A stretch of 64,000 nt of DNA, taken from Crotophaga sulcirostris (lineage: Eukaryota > Chordata > Aves > Cuculiformes > Crotophagidae). A program made the position numbers and the translations under genes. The DNA is taken from the NCBI GenBank assembly GCA_013397455.1, contig VYZB01000273.1, forward strand, positions 24,790 through 88,789, in the 5' to 3' direction. Positions within the stretch are counted from its first letter, which is position 1; each line of letters opens with the position of its first letter. The notes under the pieces were generated by a model. It was given only the letters and a program-made list of their open reading frames with translations, was not told where the DNA came from and did no database searches. Shown here piece after piece: positions 1 through 12,400 of the stretch.

Positions 1-241
1 GGCAGGGACACCTCCCACTGGATCAGGGGGCTCCAAGCCCCATCCAACCTGGCCTTGAACACCTCCAGGGATGGGGCAGCCACCACTGCTCTGGGAAACC
101 TGGGCCAGGGCCTCCCCACCCTCACAGCAAAACATTTCTCCCTAAGATCTCATCTCAGTCTCCCCTCTTTCAGCTGAAAATGTTCCCCTCATCCTATCCC
201 TGCACTCCCTGACCAGGAGCCCCTCCCCAGCTTTCCTGTAG
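1..241 (-). mobile_element. CR1 LINE 3' fragment, cut by the window edge
   Basis: The reverse complement of the CR1 3' region (lead cacctcccactggatcagg, then cctggccttgaacacctcc) ends at a tgtag junction. Many near-identical copies follow in the window. Confidence 0.9.
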
Positions 242-813
242 GCAAGAAACAACACCATACACCCCCAAACAAAAAAAAAAAACAGCCTAGGTCATAAACG
301 AAATGTTCACAGTCCTATTCATGTGTTTTCCTTGATAACAAACTTTTTGGCTGGTCTTGGAGAACCAGAATGACATTTAGTAACGGAGGGATGTGAAGGG
401 GTTTGTTCAGTCCACTAGGATTAAAAAACACAAATTCTCTCGTGCACAACTGTATCCAAGGAATTTGAAATGCTCCAGACTAAAATAGTTTGCAGGGAGA
501 TTCTCAGTGGGCAATAGTTCAGCAGTTCTGGGGCCAAGAAAACATCGGGAGTGAAAGAAAGGAACTCCTAGATCTTATTTACTGCTTTAAATCTAGAAAA
601 ATGTGTCAAAGTCTGAAAAGTTCTCAAGAAATAAAAGTAATTCACTGGAAACTCTGGACAGGATTAAAACAGAGGTAGCTTTAATGCTGCTTCAGGCTGA
701 GGAATTTCAGCTGAAGTTAAAAACATATGGAGAATGATTTATGTCGATCAATCAAAATAGTACAGTTGTCTTAAAACCCGTGTAAACAACAGAGAGCATC
801 TCAACAGTATCTT
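242..813. other. Unique sequence, no gene seen
   Basis: AT-rich single-copy DNA between two CR1 copies. No exon-like or regulatory feature could be supported. Confidence 0.6.
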
Positions 814-1280
814 ATAGAATCATAGAATCATTGAGGTTGGAAAAGACCTCTAAGCTCATCCAGTCCAACTGTCAGGCAACACCACTGTGGCAACTAAACC
901 ATGTCCCCAAGTGCCACGGCCACAGGGTTTTTTTAACCTCTCCAGGGATAGGGACTCCACCACTGCCCTGGGCAGCCTCTGCCAGTGCCTCATCACCCTA
1001 TCAGTACTGATATTTTTCCTAGTATCCAATTTAAACCTCCCCTGGTGCAACTTGAGACCATTTCCTCTCGTCCTATCACTTGTTACTTTGGAGAAGAGCC
1101 CAGCACCCACCTCACCACAACCTCCTTTCCAGGAGCTGCAGAGAGCAACGAGGTCTCCCTTCAGCCTCCTCTCCTCTAGGCTAAACAGCCCCAAGTCCTT
1201 CAGCTGCTCTCATAAGATTTGTCCTCCAGACCCTTCCCCAGCTCTGGTGCTCTTCTTCTGGAGGGATTTGCTGGTTCTCA
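814..1280 (-). mobile_element. CR1 LINE 3' end, older subfamily
   Basis: Begins with the inverted tail tagaatcatagaatcattg and gaggttggaaaagacctct, continuing through the Y-like CR1 3' region to about 1280. Confidence 0.88.
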
Positions 1281-1548
1281 GTTAGCAATTTCCTCTGATG
1301 CTTCTTCTCACCAATTTTGTTATCGTTACTGAGTCTTTAATTTAATTCTTTACGAAATGAAATCAGAGATGTGAAATGACTTAAACATCTCTGGATGAGA
1401 AAACCCTGGCACAATTCATGGACTAGTTTCTGGTCCATCATAAAAAAATGATGATAATATGATTGATTCTGTGCTGTTCACGCTGCTTCCCAGTCTTCTG
1501 GCTTTTGGACAGTTACATGGGCAGCTGCTAGGCCATCCACAAGCTGAA

Positions 1549-2041
1549 TTTATTTATGTACAAATAAGGCTACTCTAAAGGCCTTTCGAGCTCAGGGAAA
1601 TGAGTTAATTAAAAAAAAATGTTTAGAGAGCAGGAAGAAACAAAGCAAGAATCTAAAAAATAAATATGTGGAAATCAAGGCATATAAGGAGAGAACAGCA
1701 CATTAAATTTAAAAATCTAAAAATTGAAATGGTCACACAAAAAGCTTGCTCAAAGTGTGCAAGAAATGAGAAGGGGCAGTTTCTATAGAAAAATAATTTT
1801 AAAATATTTGGTAACAATGATTTCTTCAGATTTTTACAGTACTTGCAATCTAAAAATAGCCTTGTATTATTCACCTACATATATTTTATAATTTATTTCC
1901 TAGTACACTTCATTAACAAAACATATAAAGGAGGGAAATAAAAAGCCAGGAAGATATGAAGACAAAGTCGTCTCTGAAGAAACAGATACCTGAACTGGGC
2001 TGTAAAACATGTTTCTTAATGAGTTCATCTCATTACTTTGC
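1549..2041 (-). promoter_or_regulatory. TNFAIP6: TNFAIP6 3'UTR and candidate polyadenylation signals
   Basis: Downstream of the stop on the minus strand there are AATAAA hexamers at 1897-1892 and 1554-1549. The shorter form would give a 3'UTR of about 150-170 nt, the longer about 500 nt. The longer one would include several ATTTA pentamers (TAAAT on the plus strand around 1660 and 1700), the class of element that destabilises cytokine-type mRNAs. Which signal is used cannot be decided from sequence alone. Confidence 0.5.
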
Positions 2042-2205
2042 TCACATAATGCCAAATTTTCCAGATAAATAGTTTGTTCTCCCTGGGGATGTTGTATTCT
2101 TCCCATCACTTGGCCTGGAAGGCATGTCCATAGTAATGTATCTAATTTGGAACCCACCAGCAGTCACTGAGGCATCGGTCAAAAACTTCAAGGTCATAAC
2201 ATTCC
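2042..2205 (-). CDS. TNFAIP6: TNFAIP6 exon 6 (C-terminus and stop)
   Basis: After acceptor tgtcccag it encodes NVMTLKFLTDASVTAGGFQI and a tail ending LSGKFGIM, then TGA at 2044-2042. The tail is somewhat diverged from mammals, as is normal for this region. Confidence 0.95.
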
Positions 2206-5200
2206 CTGGGACATGAAAAAGAAACAAAGGTCAACTGTTTATGGTGACATAAAAATGTGATATTTTAAAGTGCTCTTGATTGATTGCTGCTGAGATCTTC
2301 AGAACATCCACCTATTCTGTCTCATTCAGCGGCCAGGGAGGATTATAATTCCATTAACCCCATGGAAAATCCAGCAAATTGTATGTGGACAAAAGGCGAT
2401 TTTGGCTGAATTTTTTTAACCATAAAGAGTGCACATGCATTACCTGTGCTAATGATGTCATCTGGCAATTCATCTCCACAAAACCTGGAATAAAAAGTAT
2501 AAATGGTCACAACTAAACAACACAGCAAATATGCCTTTTCCCTGCTTAATGGGACCTACCTGGAGCAGTGGCTCTTGGGTTGTACCCTCCCTTGGAGCTG
2601 TGGCTCAAGGGCTACATCAGCTGTGGGTATTCAGTGTATGGAATCCTCCTCTCTATGTTAAAGGAATTGCCTAAAGCATTTTTGCCATTATCTTATAGAA
2701 AGGTTTCAGGGAAGGAAAAATGCAGGAAACATGTTTCAATTTATGCAGGAAGCAAACGATGCAAAACAAGAAAAAGAGAAATTTAACCAGGTGTTAAGGG
2801 AAAGAACAATGGTCCAAGGTTAAGAAAAGAAGAACACTGTTGAGAAAGACTTTTAAAATTAAATGGACTGTAATTGTGCTTTGCTAAATGTGACTTTTAG
2901 AGAGGGTGTGAAAAGTAGCAGGAATTGGGAAGTGGGTTTTACCACTTTTTCTGGTTTATTTTTTGTTCTGGAAAAAAATCATAGAATCATAGGTACTTCA
3001 CATCAAAATTTGACTGGTAAAGGACATGCAAAAATATGATGTCAAAGAAACGAAAATGAGAATTAAGCAAAGAGGGAAACTACATTTAGTAAGAGACATG
3101 ATATATGACACTTATTCTGATAGTGTAAGAAAACGTCTTACTTCTGTAGCAAACAGTAACTTAAATACATTTTTGCTAACAGTTTAACACCACACTTCCC
3201 TCTTTTCAGTTAAAGCCAGTACAAAATACTGCTTGAGACTGCAAGGAAATCATCATGTAAAATAATAGAGAATTAAGATAAGCAGCTAAATAAAAAGTCT
3301 TATGTCCTTCTTTCATGCAATTTAACAAGACAGAAAAGAGCAAAGTGCAGTTCTCTGAAGCTCTTCACAGGCCTGTGTTAGTGACAGTAAAGTAAACTGC
3401 AGAAAGATAAGGCAGGTACTATTGCTACAAGTGTTGTGGGCACATCAGAGGTGCTAATTGGATCAAATAATAGAGTTCTTTTGAAGTAATGCTCTGGGGA
3501 AGAACATAAATCATTTCATTATTTGCATATTAAGGCTGGAATGACCTTACCTGCCTACAAAGCCACTGACATCATCATAGCTATCATAGATTTCCAAGAA
3601 ATCAGCCATGCAAGCAGTGTCTTCTTCAACATCAAACTCTAGGAACTGTAGGTGAATACGTTGTCCGTACTTTACTCTAATATGCCAGTAGCAAATTTGG
3701 TCATTTTCATACTCATTTGGGTAGCCTGGTGACTTAAAGACATGTTTTGAATCTGTGAAGACTCCACCACATTCTTTTCCTGAGAGAAAAATGAATACAT
3801 CACAGTTTAAGTAGTCATTCTAGATATGGAGATGGTTCAAATCTTTGTGTATTTTGACCAGGCAGATCCCCAGAGCATCACATAGGAACAACCAGTGTGA
3901 CAGCACATCTCATATATCTGAGCACCCAGCATTCACAAGAAATTCCCAGCTTTTGGGAGCAGATATTTTGGAAACAAGCAGCACAATCCAGAACTCACTG
4001 CATTCAGAGGCAAAGCTTTCATTGACTTCAGTGGAGTTTGGGCCAGAGCTTGGTGTTTCATGTGAAGGGCACCTGGGGTTTCTGTTAATGTTAAACTGTA
4101 GTTGCAAATCACTCTGGCACATAATTTCATCCCTTCTTCTTCAGAAACCTCTTGAAAGAATCTCTTCTATCAAAAATCTGCTAGAGGCTACTGATCACAC
4201 ACATTGTATTGTACTCCTGTTATTGCTGCAGCTCTTCATTCCCTTTGGAATGTCTCCATTTTCCCCAGGCTGAACAACCCCAACTCTCTCAGCCTGTCCT
4301 TGTACAGGAGGTGCTCCAGCCCTCAGACCATCTCCGTGGTCTCTTCTGGACTGCTTCAAGAGATCTGTATCATTCCTGTGCTAAGGACTCAGTTCAATCA
4401 GCAATCTGTCTTTGTTCCCCCAGGCCTCTTGTCTCCCACCTGCAAACAGACAGCTCTTGCTGGGCTTTGTAGCAGAATGCCCATCGGGCGTGAACCCATA
4501 TCCTTCTAACGGGAGAGGCTCAAGCCATCATCTGAGTGATGCAGTTCTGGTTTCCTTTTGTCCTCTAACTGAACAGTGCATTGGGAAAGTGTCTGCCCAG
4601 AGGAAGGCTGACACAGGAGAAAGTCTGCTGACAGTTTCCAGTGCAGCAATAACGAATGCAGTAGCCTCTCTCCCAGTTCTCTTTGTGTGCTGAACATCTG
4701 GGAATGTCCCCCACCCCTCAGAGCCATCTGATTAACAACTGCCCTGCTAACACAAACAAACTGGAGCCCTGTGAGCACAAACAGAATCCACACAGCTGCA
4801 CAGACGTCAGGGACAACCCCAACTCTTGGCTCTGCCAGGCAGGGCAGTACGCTTGGAGGAGCAGGAGAGCCAAGCGGTGCGCAAAGTTAAACTTTGCTTT
4901 TCATGTTGGTGTGTACTTGTCTGTCTTCCCTGCTGTATGAACTGACATCAGGCTACGCTGGAACTGCAGCCAGGTTCACAGCACTACAGGAGGTGCTCCA
5001 GCCCTCGGATCATCTCTGTGGCCTCCTCTGGACTTGCTCCAACAGATCCATGTCGTTCCTGTGCTGAGGACCCCAGAACTGAACACAGGGCACCAGCTGA
5101 GCAGTTGTATGTGGTCCAATGCCACACAGATACCCTGAGCTCTAAGCAAGCTGTATCAGCTACACGTAACAGCAGAGGGAGCTTGGTGCAAGGCTCCAGA

Positions 5201-8200
5201 CAGATTTGTCTCAGTATCCCCCCTTCTCAGACAGCGTATTTATGGCTTATGCAGAGCCTGGGTGCCTTTGTGCAGCCACACAACATAGCATGTAGTCATA
5301 ATCTTAACCTGAAGAGCAATGGGTGGTTTTAAACACACCGTTCGGGTTGTAGCAGTAAGCATCCCATTTCTCACTCCTGTTGAGGCGGATCCCGTAATCG
5401 ACAATACCAGTTTTTCCAAAGCCACAGTTGGCTCCAGCTTTTACGATGGGGTAACCAACTCTGCCCTTGGCCATCCAGCCGGCAGCACACACGTGGAAAC
5501 CTGTAACAGGGAGAAAATGAGACATGGAGGTGATCAGTCCTAGGCAAGAAACACCGCTTTTTTGAGTTTAACTCAAGCTGATCAATGACTTGGGTGTAAT
5601 TGGCCTAACAGAAATCGAACTGCCGGACAGAGTAGTGCATTGAGAGGATAATTTTAAACACAGATTATAAAATTGCATTGTGTTCTCCATGATATAATTA
5701 TGGGTTCTTCATTGGAAAACAAAAACGAAATGCAGATGGACTATGTAGTTTCCTGGGTAGCGAGTTTTAAGTGTTGCACCCGCATCTCAAATCAAATTAT
5801 ATATTAGATGAGTTATGTAGCTGTGTTCTTCATTTCCCTTTTGGAGTCGTACAGGTTTACTCACTCACATCCCAAGAGTTGCAGCATTAGGTTCTGAGAG
5901 TGAATAAAATATGACAAACAAAAGACAGCTAAGAAAGCAAATTATTTCCTTAAAATACTTTCAGTTTAAATTTAAATACCTGAAATGCCTCAAGTATTTC
6001 TTGCTAAACAAAAACATCCTGTTAATGCATTTTGTGGCAAAGAACTTAAAAACAATAGCCAAAGAGCACAATGTTATTCACTGCCTGGTAAAGACCAATG
6101 CAGTCTTTTCACTGAGACGAACTGGAACATATTTGTGGTGTCCTAGGACTGTGAAGTTACTCAGAAGAGACAAAAGTACCCTTTTTTACATGTGTGCTGA
6201 GAGCCAGCTTCTGACTCAACTGCGTAGCCTGCAGATTGCTAGAGTGGAGGATATTTTCCATTATCTTTGTACTGCTCTGAATGAATTAATAATTTCTCAT
6301 TAGGAATCAAACAGGATTAAAGCCCTCACGCAGCTTTGCTCTTTGCTCCAAGCACACCACTCACACTCTCTCAGAGCAAATATGGGTGGAATAAACATTA
6401 AGAAGACTGGTGTATTGTGTCCAGTTCTGGAATCCCCAAAATAAGGACATAGAACTGTTGGAAAGGGTCCAGGGGAGGGTTACAAAGATGATCCCTGGAA
6501 GTGTCCAAGGCCAGGTTGGATGGGGCTTTGAGCACTCTGATCCAGTGGGAGGTGTCCCTGCTCATGGCAGGGGGTTAGAACTGGGTGGGCTTTGAGGTCC
6601 CTTCCAACCCAAACCATTCTGTGATTCTGTGATTCTATGGCTGATGATATGGAAACTGGTGATGCACATTTAAAGTAGAAGCTCCTTGGGGGCAACCGCC
6701 TTCCTCAGCAGCCCCCAGCAGCCCCAGGTGCTGGAGTTGGAGAGGCACCAGTGCTTCCCAGCTCAGCCAGACTCTGTCCAGGGGTATTGCTGGTTCTGGG
6801 ACTGCGCTGCATCCAGAGCTTGGGGGATGCACAGCACTGTGTGCAGGTGTTGTCCCTGACAGCTCTGCAGGTACCACAGTCATGCTCTGCTCCTGAGTGG
6901 GAAAATTGCAGGCAACATGGGTAAAAATCCAGGAAATTTATGAGTTGCTCAGTTCCAGAAAATACAAGACTTGTAACATTATGAATGACTGACGTGAAAA
7001 GCAAACAGCCATGGTTTTTATCTAACCTATCTTTCTTGCGGCCTCCAGCTGCTGATACGTGGCTAGATGTCCTCCCTCGTATTCACAGACCGCTTTTGCT
7101 TCTGCGTAGGTGAGCTGGTACTTCCCGGAGCGCGATTCCCTGTGATACACTCCAGCGGCTCGTTCTGCGGGACCAAAGCAGTAAACGATGTCAGTACTGT
7201 ATCCCAGCAGGCCCACCTTCCCCAACCACCTCCAGCTGTTTCCCCAAGACCTGCACTTTGGGCTAATGGCAAGGTGAGAAGAGAAGCAAAATGTTCAGCT
7301 AGCAGCTGTGCCGCTTCGGAAATGTCAGGAAAAGACGTCCTTCCCAACCCAAGGGCATGTTTTTGCCACCCAAAGTGTGTTTCTGTTTAGGAGAAGTTTG
7401 GAACAACAGAGTTCGTCAAAGCTTGGTGAGATTTTTGACAACAGAAAATCAACAAAGGCAGGGCAGGCTCCCCAAGGGCCGCTCAGAAGGCAGTAGCTAT
7501 GGGAACGATTGGCTGGTGTCAGCATCACTGGTTCCATGCGTCCTATCTGACTCAGGGGGAAGCTCTGTCTGGATCGTTATCACAGCACACTTCTGGATGT
7601 AACTTTGAGTGCCTTCGTAAGATGAGACAGAACTTTGTTTTGAGTCTCCAGAGGAGCTGAATCAGAGCTACTCGGATAGAGGAGAGGCAGAAATTAAAGG
7701 GAATACAGATGTGAAATAAAAATATCTGAGCTTGTGTCACAAAGGGCAAAACCAGAACAATTGCTGGCTGACATTTTTGCTGCATAGAAAATTAATGCGC
7801 TTTCTTCATTATTTTTCCCTTTGCTGTTGCAAGCGCAAGAGAAAGCAGCTTTCCAGGGAAACCTAGAAACTGTCAGTGTGACTGCAAGTTTCATAATCTT
7901 TTCGTGTTGCACTTGTCTGATGCCGTATGTATGGAAATCTGTCTCAGAACCAATCTGCATATCTAACCCAAATGGCATTTCTGTTTAGATCTTATGTTTA
8001 GTATACTCTGAGAGAAATGGCTGTAGCTGTCACCAGCCAACATGACCAAAGTAGAACAGGAAGCATTTTATACAGTAGTGGTTTGTACCATGGGGAAAAA
8101 AGGGAATGTCTTTTCTAGGGACATGCTCAGAGTCAGTAGTTTTGGCTGGGTTAGGATATCTTCTTAAACAACCCTGGTCACCACTGAATTGTGGTTAGCG

Positions 8201-9285
8201 ATGGTGAGAGCCCTCATTAGATCGAGAATGATGGTTGCCAATGTAGCTTTTGGACTCACAGTCACTGGCCGTGCGCCCAGCAAAGTAAAGGATATTGCTG
8301 ACAACAGTCTCAGCAGGGAATCACTGGGAATGTCACTGGTGTGAGCATGGAATAACATAGAATCCACGGAAAAATCTTTCCGAAGAAGCCAGTTCCACTG
8401 CAGAGAAAAGTGACAACAACAGCCATGGAATAATCATAGAATCATAGAATGGAATTTCATAGAAAAAAACAGAGTGCTTGGTGCATGGTTTTGTTTTGGC
8501 ATCCTTTATGTGACTGTATTCTGACTATGTTTTTCTGCTGTATGGGATAATTATAAAGATCTATGAAAGAACCCTAAGAGCTATTTAAACCCACTTGAGG
8601 TATAAGAAACTATTCCCACAGCATTTTCTATAGCCCTTTTGGAGTCTTCTCTCTACTGTTTAACGATGTGAAAAAAACAGCGTCTGAACCATATATATTT
8701 CTGTGCTTTCCTAGAAACCTAGGAAACATTATCACTATTATTTCCAGACCATTTAGTTTCAGATGCAGGACCCCAGGCATGTGAAATATGTTCATGCAGA
8801 AAGTAATTCATTCCTTTGGCAAACGTTTCTTTTCATGCTTGTTTTCTTTCATTAGAAGCAACTATTATTTAATGATCTTTTTACTTTACCTCATGCTGTA
8901 GAAAAACACATTTGGATTAAATATTCCACAACTACTTCTTCCTGAACTTCAGAGAAAAAGTAAAAATAGCAAGTTCATAAGGACAAAACTTAGTTGTTAC
9001 TCAGAAAAAATGATCATCAATTTCAGTGCAGCATTTTGCTACTGAGATAAAATGATCACCAATTTCAATGCAGGGTTTTGCTGCTCTTAATGCACGGCTC
9101 ATTTTTGTATTGCTAGGTGCCCGTCTTTATACTTGTCAAACAAATACAGTGATTTTTTCAGGGAAATATTCATGGTTAAATTATTTCTTACCTAACCAGA
9201 TAGAGTTATGCAGCACTCCGTCCTTGAATCCCCATGCCTGAGCCTCGTCCCACAGAAGGGCAGAAAAGAAAATCAGTGCAATCAT
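2042..9285 (-). CDS. TNFAIP6: TNFAIP6 (TSG-6), hyaluronan-binding Link/CUB secreted protein
   Basis: The CDS joins six exons on the minus strand: 9285-9192, 7164-7027, 5500-5339, 3779-3551, 2484-2444 and 2205-2042. All have GT-AG borders and compatible phases, giving 275 aa (human about 277). Residues 1-17 form a signal peptide, with the mature start at WGFKDG. A Link module follows at about 36-129 with its four cysteines. The hyaluronan-contact residues known from human TSG-6 are present: Lys-Tyr in SGKYQ, Tyr in VGYPIV, Phe in CGFGK, and Tyr and Arg in DYGIR. A CUB domain follows at about 135-247 (YGQRIHLQFLEFD, ADFLEIYDSYDD), then a short tail. The family binds hyaluronan, transfers heavy chains from inter-alpha-inhibitor and damps inflammation in the extracellular matrix. 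The neighbours NMI and RBM43 match the order in human chromosome 2q23. Identification is from the protein pattern and synteny; no break is seen. Confidence 0.97.
2444..2484 (-). CDS. TNFAIP6: TNFAIP6 exon 5 (CUB micro-exon)
   Basis: This 41-bp exon has acceptor ttattccag and donor gtaatg. It encodes RFCGDELPDDIISTG with the flanking phase bases, containing the last CUB cysteine. The short length is expected for the family. Confidence 0.94.
3551..3779 (-). CDS. TNFAIP6: TNFAIP6 exon 4 (CUB domain, main part)
   Basis: The exon is 229 bp, phase 1 to 2, with acceptor ttctctcag and donor gtaagg. It encodes KECGGVFTDSKHVFKSPGYP, then the CUB core QICYWHIRVKYGQRIHLQF and ADFLEIYDSYDDVSGFVG. No long open frame stands out here because the coding run is short, but the domain is clear when translated on the minus strand. 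Confidence 0.95.
4245..4395 (-). mobile_element. CR1 fragment in TNFAIP6 intron 3
   Basis: ccaggctgaacaaccccaac and tgtccttgtacaggaggtgc match the upstream portion of the CR1 3' region on the minus strand. No tail is present. Confidence 0.8.
4984..5105 (-). mobile_element. CR1 fragment in TNFAIP6 intron 3
   Basis: Starts at caggaggtgctccagccctc, repeating part of the copy at 4305, and runs through the gaccccagaactgaacacag portion. It is a separate, tail-less piece. Confidence 0.8.
5339..5500 (-). CDS. TNFAIP6: TNFAIP6 exon 3 (Link module, second half)
   Basis: The exon is 162 bp, phase 1 to 1, with acceptor tgttacag and donor gtgtgt. It encodes FHVCAAGWMAKGRVGYPIV, NCGFGKTGIVDYGIRLNR and WDAYCYNP, completing the Link module. 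The end was set so that the next exon reads in frame as KECGGVF. Confidence 0.95.
6405..6640 (+). mobile_element. CR1 with internal deletion in TNFAIP6 intron 2
   Basis: tgtgtccagttctggaatcc jumps directly to gtgtccaaggccaggttgga, then ends ccattctgtgattctgtgat. About 300 bp of the usual 3' region are missing. Confidence 0.85.
7027..7164 (-). CDS. TNFAIP6: TNFAIP6 exon 2 (Link module, first half)
   Basis: The exon is 138 bp, phase 1 to 1, with acceptor cccgcag and donor gttaga. It encodes ERAAGVYHRESRSGKY and CEYEGGHLATYQQLEAARKI, the first half of the Link fold with two of its four cysteine-region motifs. Confidence 0.96.
9009..9082. repeat. Diverged 42-bp tandem duplication
   Basis: tgatcatcaatttcagtgca at 9011 recurs as tgatcaccaatttcaatgca at 9053, within TNFAIP6 intron 1. 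Confidence 0.6.
9192..9285 (-). CDS. TNFAIP6: TNFAIP6 exon 1 (coding part)
   Basis: It encodes the signal peptide MIALIFFSALLWDEAQA and the first mature residues, ending in phase 1 at donor gtaag. The ATG at 9285 was chosen because it directly precedes the hydrophobic leader and aligns with the human start. Confidence 0.95.
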
Positions 9286-9376
9286 CTCTTCCGATCTGTA
9301 AATATTCTGTTAGAACACTCAGGGTAGGCTCTGCTGGCAGCTGGCTGGATCCTATTGGAACATCTGGTAGCCAGAT

Positions 9377-9384
9377 CTTAAATA
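9377..9384 (-). promoter_or_regulatory. TATA-like box of TNFAIP6
   Basis: The minus strand reads TATTTAAG, 92 bp upstream of the start codon. It would place transcription start near 9350 with a 5'UTR of about 65 nt. Confidence 0.6.
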
Positions 9385-9439
9385 GTGCTTTCAGCTGTGA
9401 GGTCAGCGAGCCTGCTCCAATTGTGCTCGCTGTAGTATT

Positions 9440-9448
9440 ATTACACAA
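9440..9448 (-). promoter_or_regulatory. C/EBP (NF-IL6) consensus upstream of TNFAIP6
   Basis: The minus strand reads TTGTGTAAT, matching T(T/G)NNGNAA(T/G). It sits about 60 bp upstream of the TATA-like box. NF-IL6 and AP-1 sites are known to cooperate at the mammalian TSG-6 promoter. Confidence 0.55.
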
Positions 9449-9476
9449 TTAAATGTGATGTCTGCAGCCTTCCATG

Positions 9477-9483
9477 TGACTCA
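9477..9483. promoter_or_regulatory. AP-1 consensus upstream of TNFAIP6
   Basis: TGACTCA, a perfect AP-1 (TRE) site, lies about 95 bp upstream of the TATA-like box and 29 bp beyond the C/EBP site. Confidence 0.55.
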
Positions 9484-9499
9484 CTTTTGGCTCTCCCCA

Positions 9500-12400
9500 T
9501 TCCCAGCGTGTCCAAGAAACCATTCTATCCCTCACTACTGCAGCACACATGAATGCTTTTCAAGCCAAAGTCTGTTCATTCTTCAGCACTCACTGTCTTC
9601 AAATTCCACAGAACAATAAAACTAATAACCAGTCTGTCTGCTCACAGTGTTTCCAGTCACGCCACTTAAAGGATCGAAGGCAATCACACATATTGCCTCT
9701 CATTCTCATTTAAACATCCTGTTCTTTTATCTGTAATTGAGATTTAATTCCACAGTGACCTAATCAATGAAAAAATGCAAGGAGAATAATTTTGTGCTGG
9801 CTATTGGAATTCAGCTTCCCGACACTGGATCTGTAACTGTGAGCCAAACACTTCCAGATCAGTGTAAAACTGCAAGTGTCAAAACAGATGCTCTTTGTTC
9901 TGCAAGTAGGAAATAAAGTCGAAATATTCCCCTCCAAACCACAGTTTAAAATCTGATTCATAGCGTGACAGCTGTCTGCTGGTCTTCCCTTCTGGCTGAA
10001 AGTGAACCCTGCAGCTGCTCCTCGTGGGTGAGTGGGAGAGCAGAAAGGGGGAAGGATGAGAGTATGGAAAATGGTCTGGTGCTCCCCGTGCCTCAGCAGC
10101 CATTGGAAGACTCAGTTCTCCAGTTGTGATACCATTCATAACTTCTGAGTTAGGAGCTACAGAAAAAGATGTGCCTCGTGACCATGAATACAATCGAATT
10201 CAGATAAATGAAAAGGAAAGGGTGGAGGACACTGTGGCCACTCAAAAATATTTTGCATACATGAATGTTGTGCCAATGAGGAAGACGGTCTCCATCATTC
10301 CAGGCTTAACATAAGTGATGAATTCCTAGCTACATGGTAAACACAGACACACAGATGCATTCCTCCCAACAACTCGGGCAGATATTGAAGAGGAGAGCTG
10401 TGGGGAAATGGAGTTGAGGAAGCGCCTTTCCCTTGTGTCAGCGCAGTGAGGCACCTTCCACCAAAACACTAATTTCTCAACCTTATAGGACTTTTCCAAC
10501 CATAATGATTCTATGATTCTATGACCTGTCACTTCAACACTTGATGCTTTCTAACCAAGGGTAAGAAAACGTCTCTATTTGAACACGTGTCCACTCGTAC
10601 TGAGTGAAGCAATCAAGCTGAGCTGTGTCTCACTGTGACAGGTTAGAACATGTTCTGTAACACCTCTGTGTCTCTCCCCTCCTGCTCTTGGTTCCTCAGC
10701 TACAAGGTTAGTCTTGTTTTTTTTGTGTTGGAACTTGTATTCCTCCCTGGACAAACAAGGCTATCTGCTAATAAGTCCAAAGAAATACAATGGTTTATGA
10801 ATCGTAGAATCAGTGAATTTACATTGCAGGAAACTTGAGAATGGAAGAAGAGGTGTTTAACTTCAGGAAAGGAAAAAGTTAGCTGAACAACAGTATCATC
10901 CCATCCCATCCCGTCCCATCCCAATCCATCCAGAGTTACATTTAGGCTGGAAAGCAGAAGACAACTTAAAACCCTAAGACCAGAGGTGTTTTAGCACAGC
11001 CAAGTAAACAGAACACCTGCCTCATTTTGAGATGATGTTTTAGGAAGAGGTTGGATTTGGTGTTCTTTGAAAGAAGGCCACTTCCAATGCTGTCTTCTTT
11101 TTATCTCATTTTAAATAAGTTTTATCTTATTTTAAACTTCTTTTTCTTTTTCATGAAATCATGAAACACACACTCCAGGACCTCCGTGGAGCCCTTAAGA
11201 ACCATCGGATCCTAGCCATATGCCACATGGCAGAAATAATGACACCTGAATTATTCCTGGCAGATACTTGTGTAGCCTGTTCTTCTGAACCTGCAGTGGT
11301 GGCAATTCCATGGCCTCCCGGTGTTTAACTCTTCCTAAATTTTAAATACCTTCCTTAACCCAAACATCTCATCTTAACTAAAATATTTCCTGCTGCAACG
11401 TTAGCCTATTTCTTCTTTTTGCCTCAGCAAACTGAAGTAACAGATCCTTTATCACCTCTCTGTAGCAGGAAAGTTATGGTACAGCTGTTATGGTATCTTG
11501 CTGCAGGTCTCTCCTTAAAAATAAACAAGCTGCTCTTTTTATCTTTCCTGTAGGTCGTGTTTCTAGATGCTTGGTCTCTCTGGTTCCTCTCCCCTGTGCT
11601 CCTTCCAGGTGGCCTGCATCCTTCTTGAAGTGTCATGCCAAAACAAAATATAGCACTCCAACAAAAGACTCAGCAGTGTCAGCGCAGAATTGCATCATGT
11701 ATTTTCCAGATGACATTTGGGTTTAAACAAAATCCTAGTCTGACAGTTGGGTTTAGTGAGGTTTCCTTTTAAAGTAACAAGTCAGGTTTTAAAATACCTA
11801 TTTCATTTAAAACGCCTTCGAAAAGGATTTATGTATGAAATGTACATATGAAATTCATCCAAACTGAAAGAAACCAGTGGGATTTGATAGGCATACCTGA
11901 ATATGTCAACCAGCTTTTCATGTGTGCTTTCTGCTTTAGGGAAAGCTGAAAAAGTGCTACAGAAGTGGTGAGTTGTGGAAAAGAGCTGATGAAACTCTCA
12001 AGTTTATGTGCTGCATGAGTGAGAAACTCGCTTTTCGATGAATTTAAAAGACAGGTTTTCTAAATTGTTACACATTTGTGGTACATAAAGGGAAGAGGGA
12101 GGAATTTCTAATCCAATCTCCTGACTTTTTCTGTCCATTATACGCTTCAGGTGATGTGATTTTAGAAGAATTTTATATTGTGAGAACTTATTGGGCCAAT
12201 TTTACTATTTATTGTCACAGTGTTAAGTTAATCTTTCAGAGTATTTTGTCTCATAATCAAAGGTTTTAAAACTTACTCTCCTTTGTCTTGCAGTCCAGTT
12301 CTCACTGAAATCAATGCCCGTTTTTATCAGCAATGTCAATGTGATAAGAATTAACCATTCTGCAAAATGGTGCTTTAGTTCAAAAAAAGCAAACAAAAAA

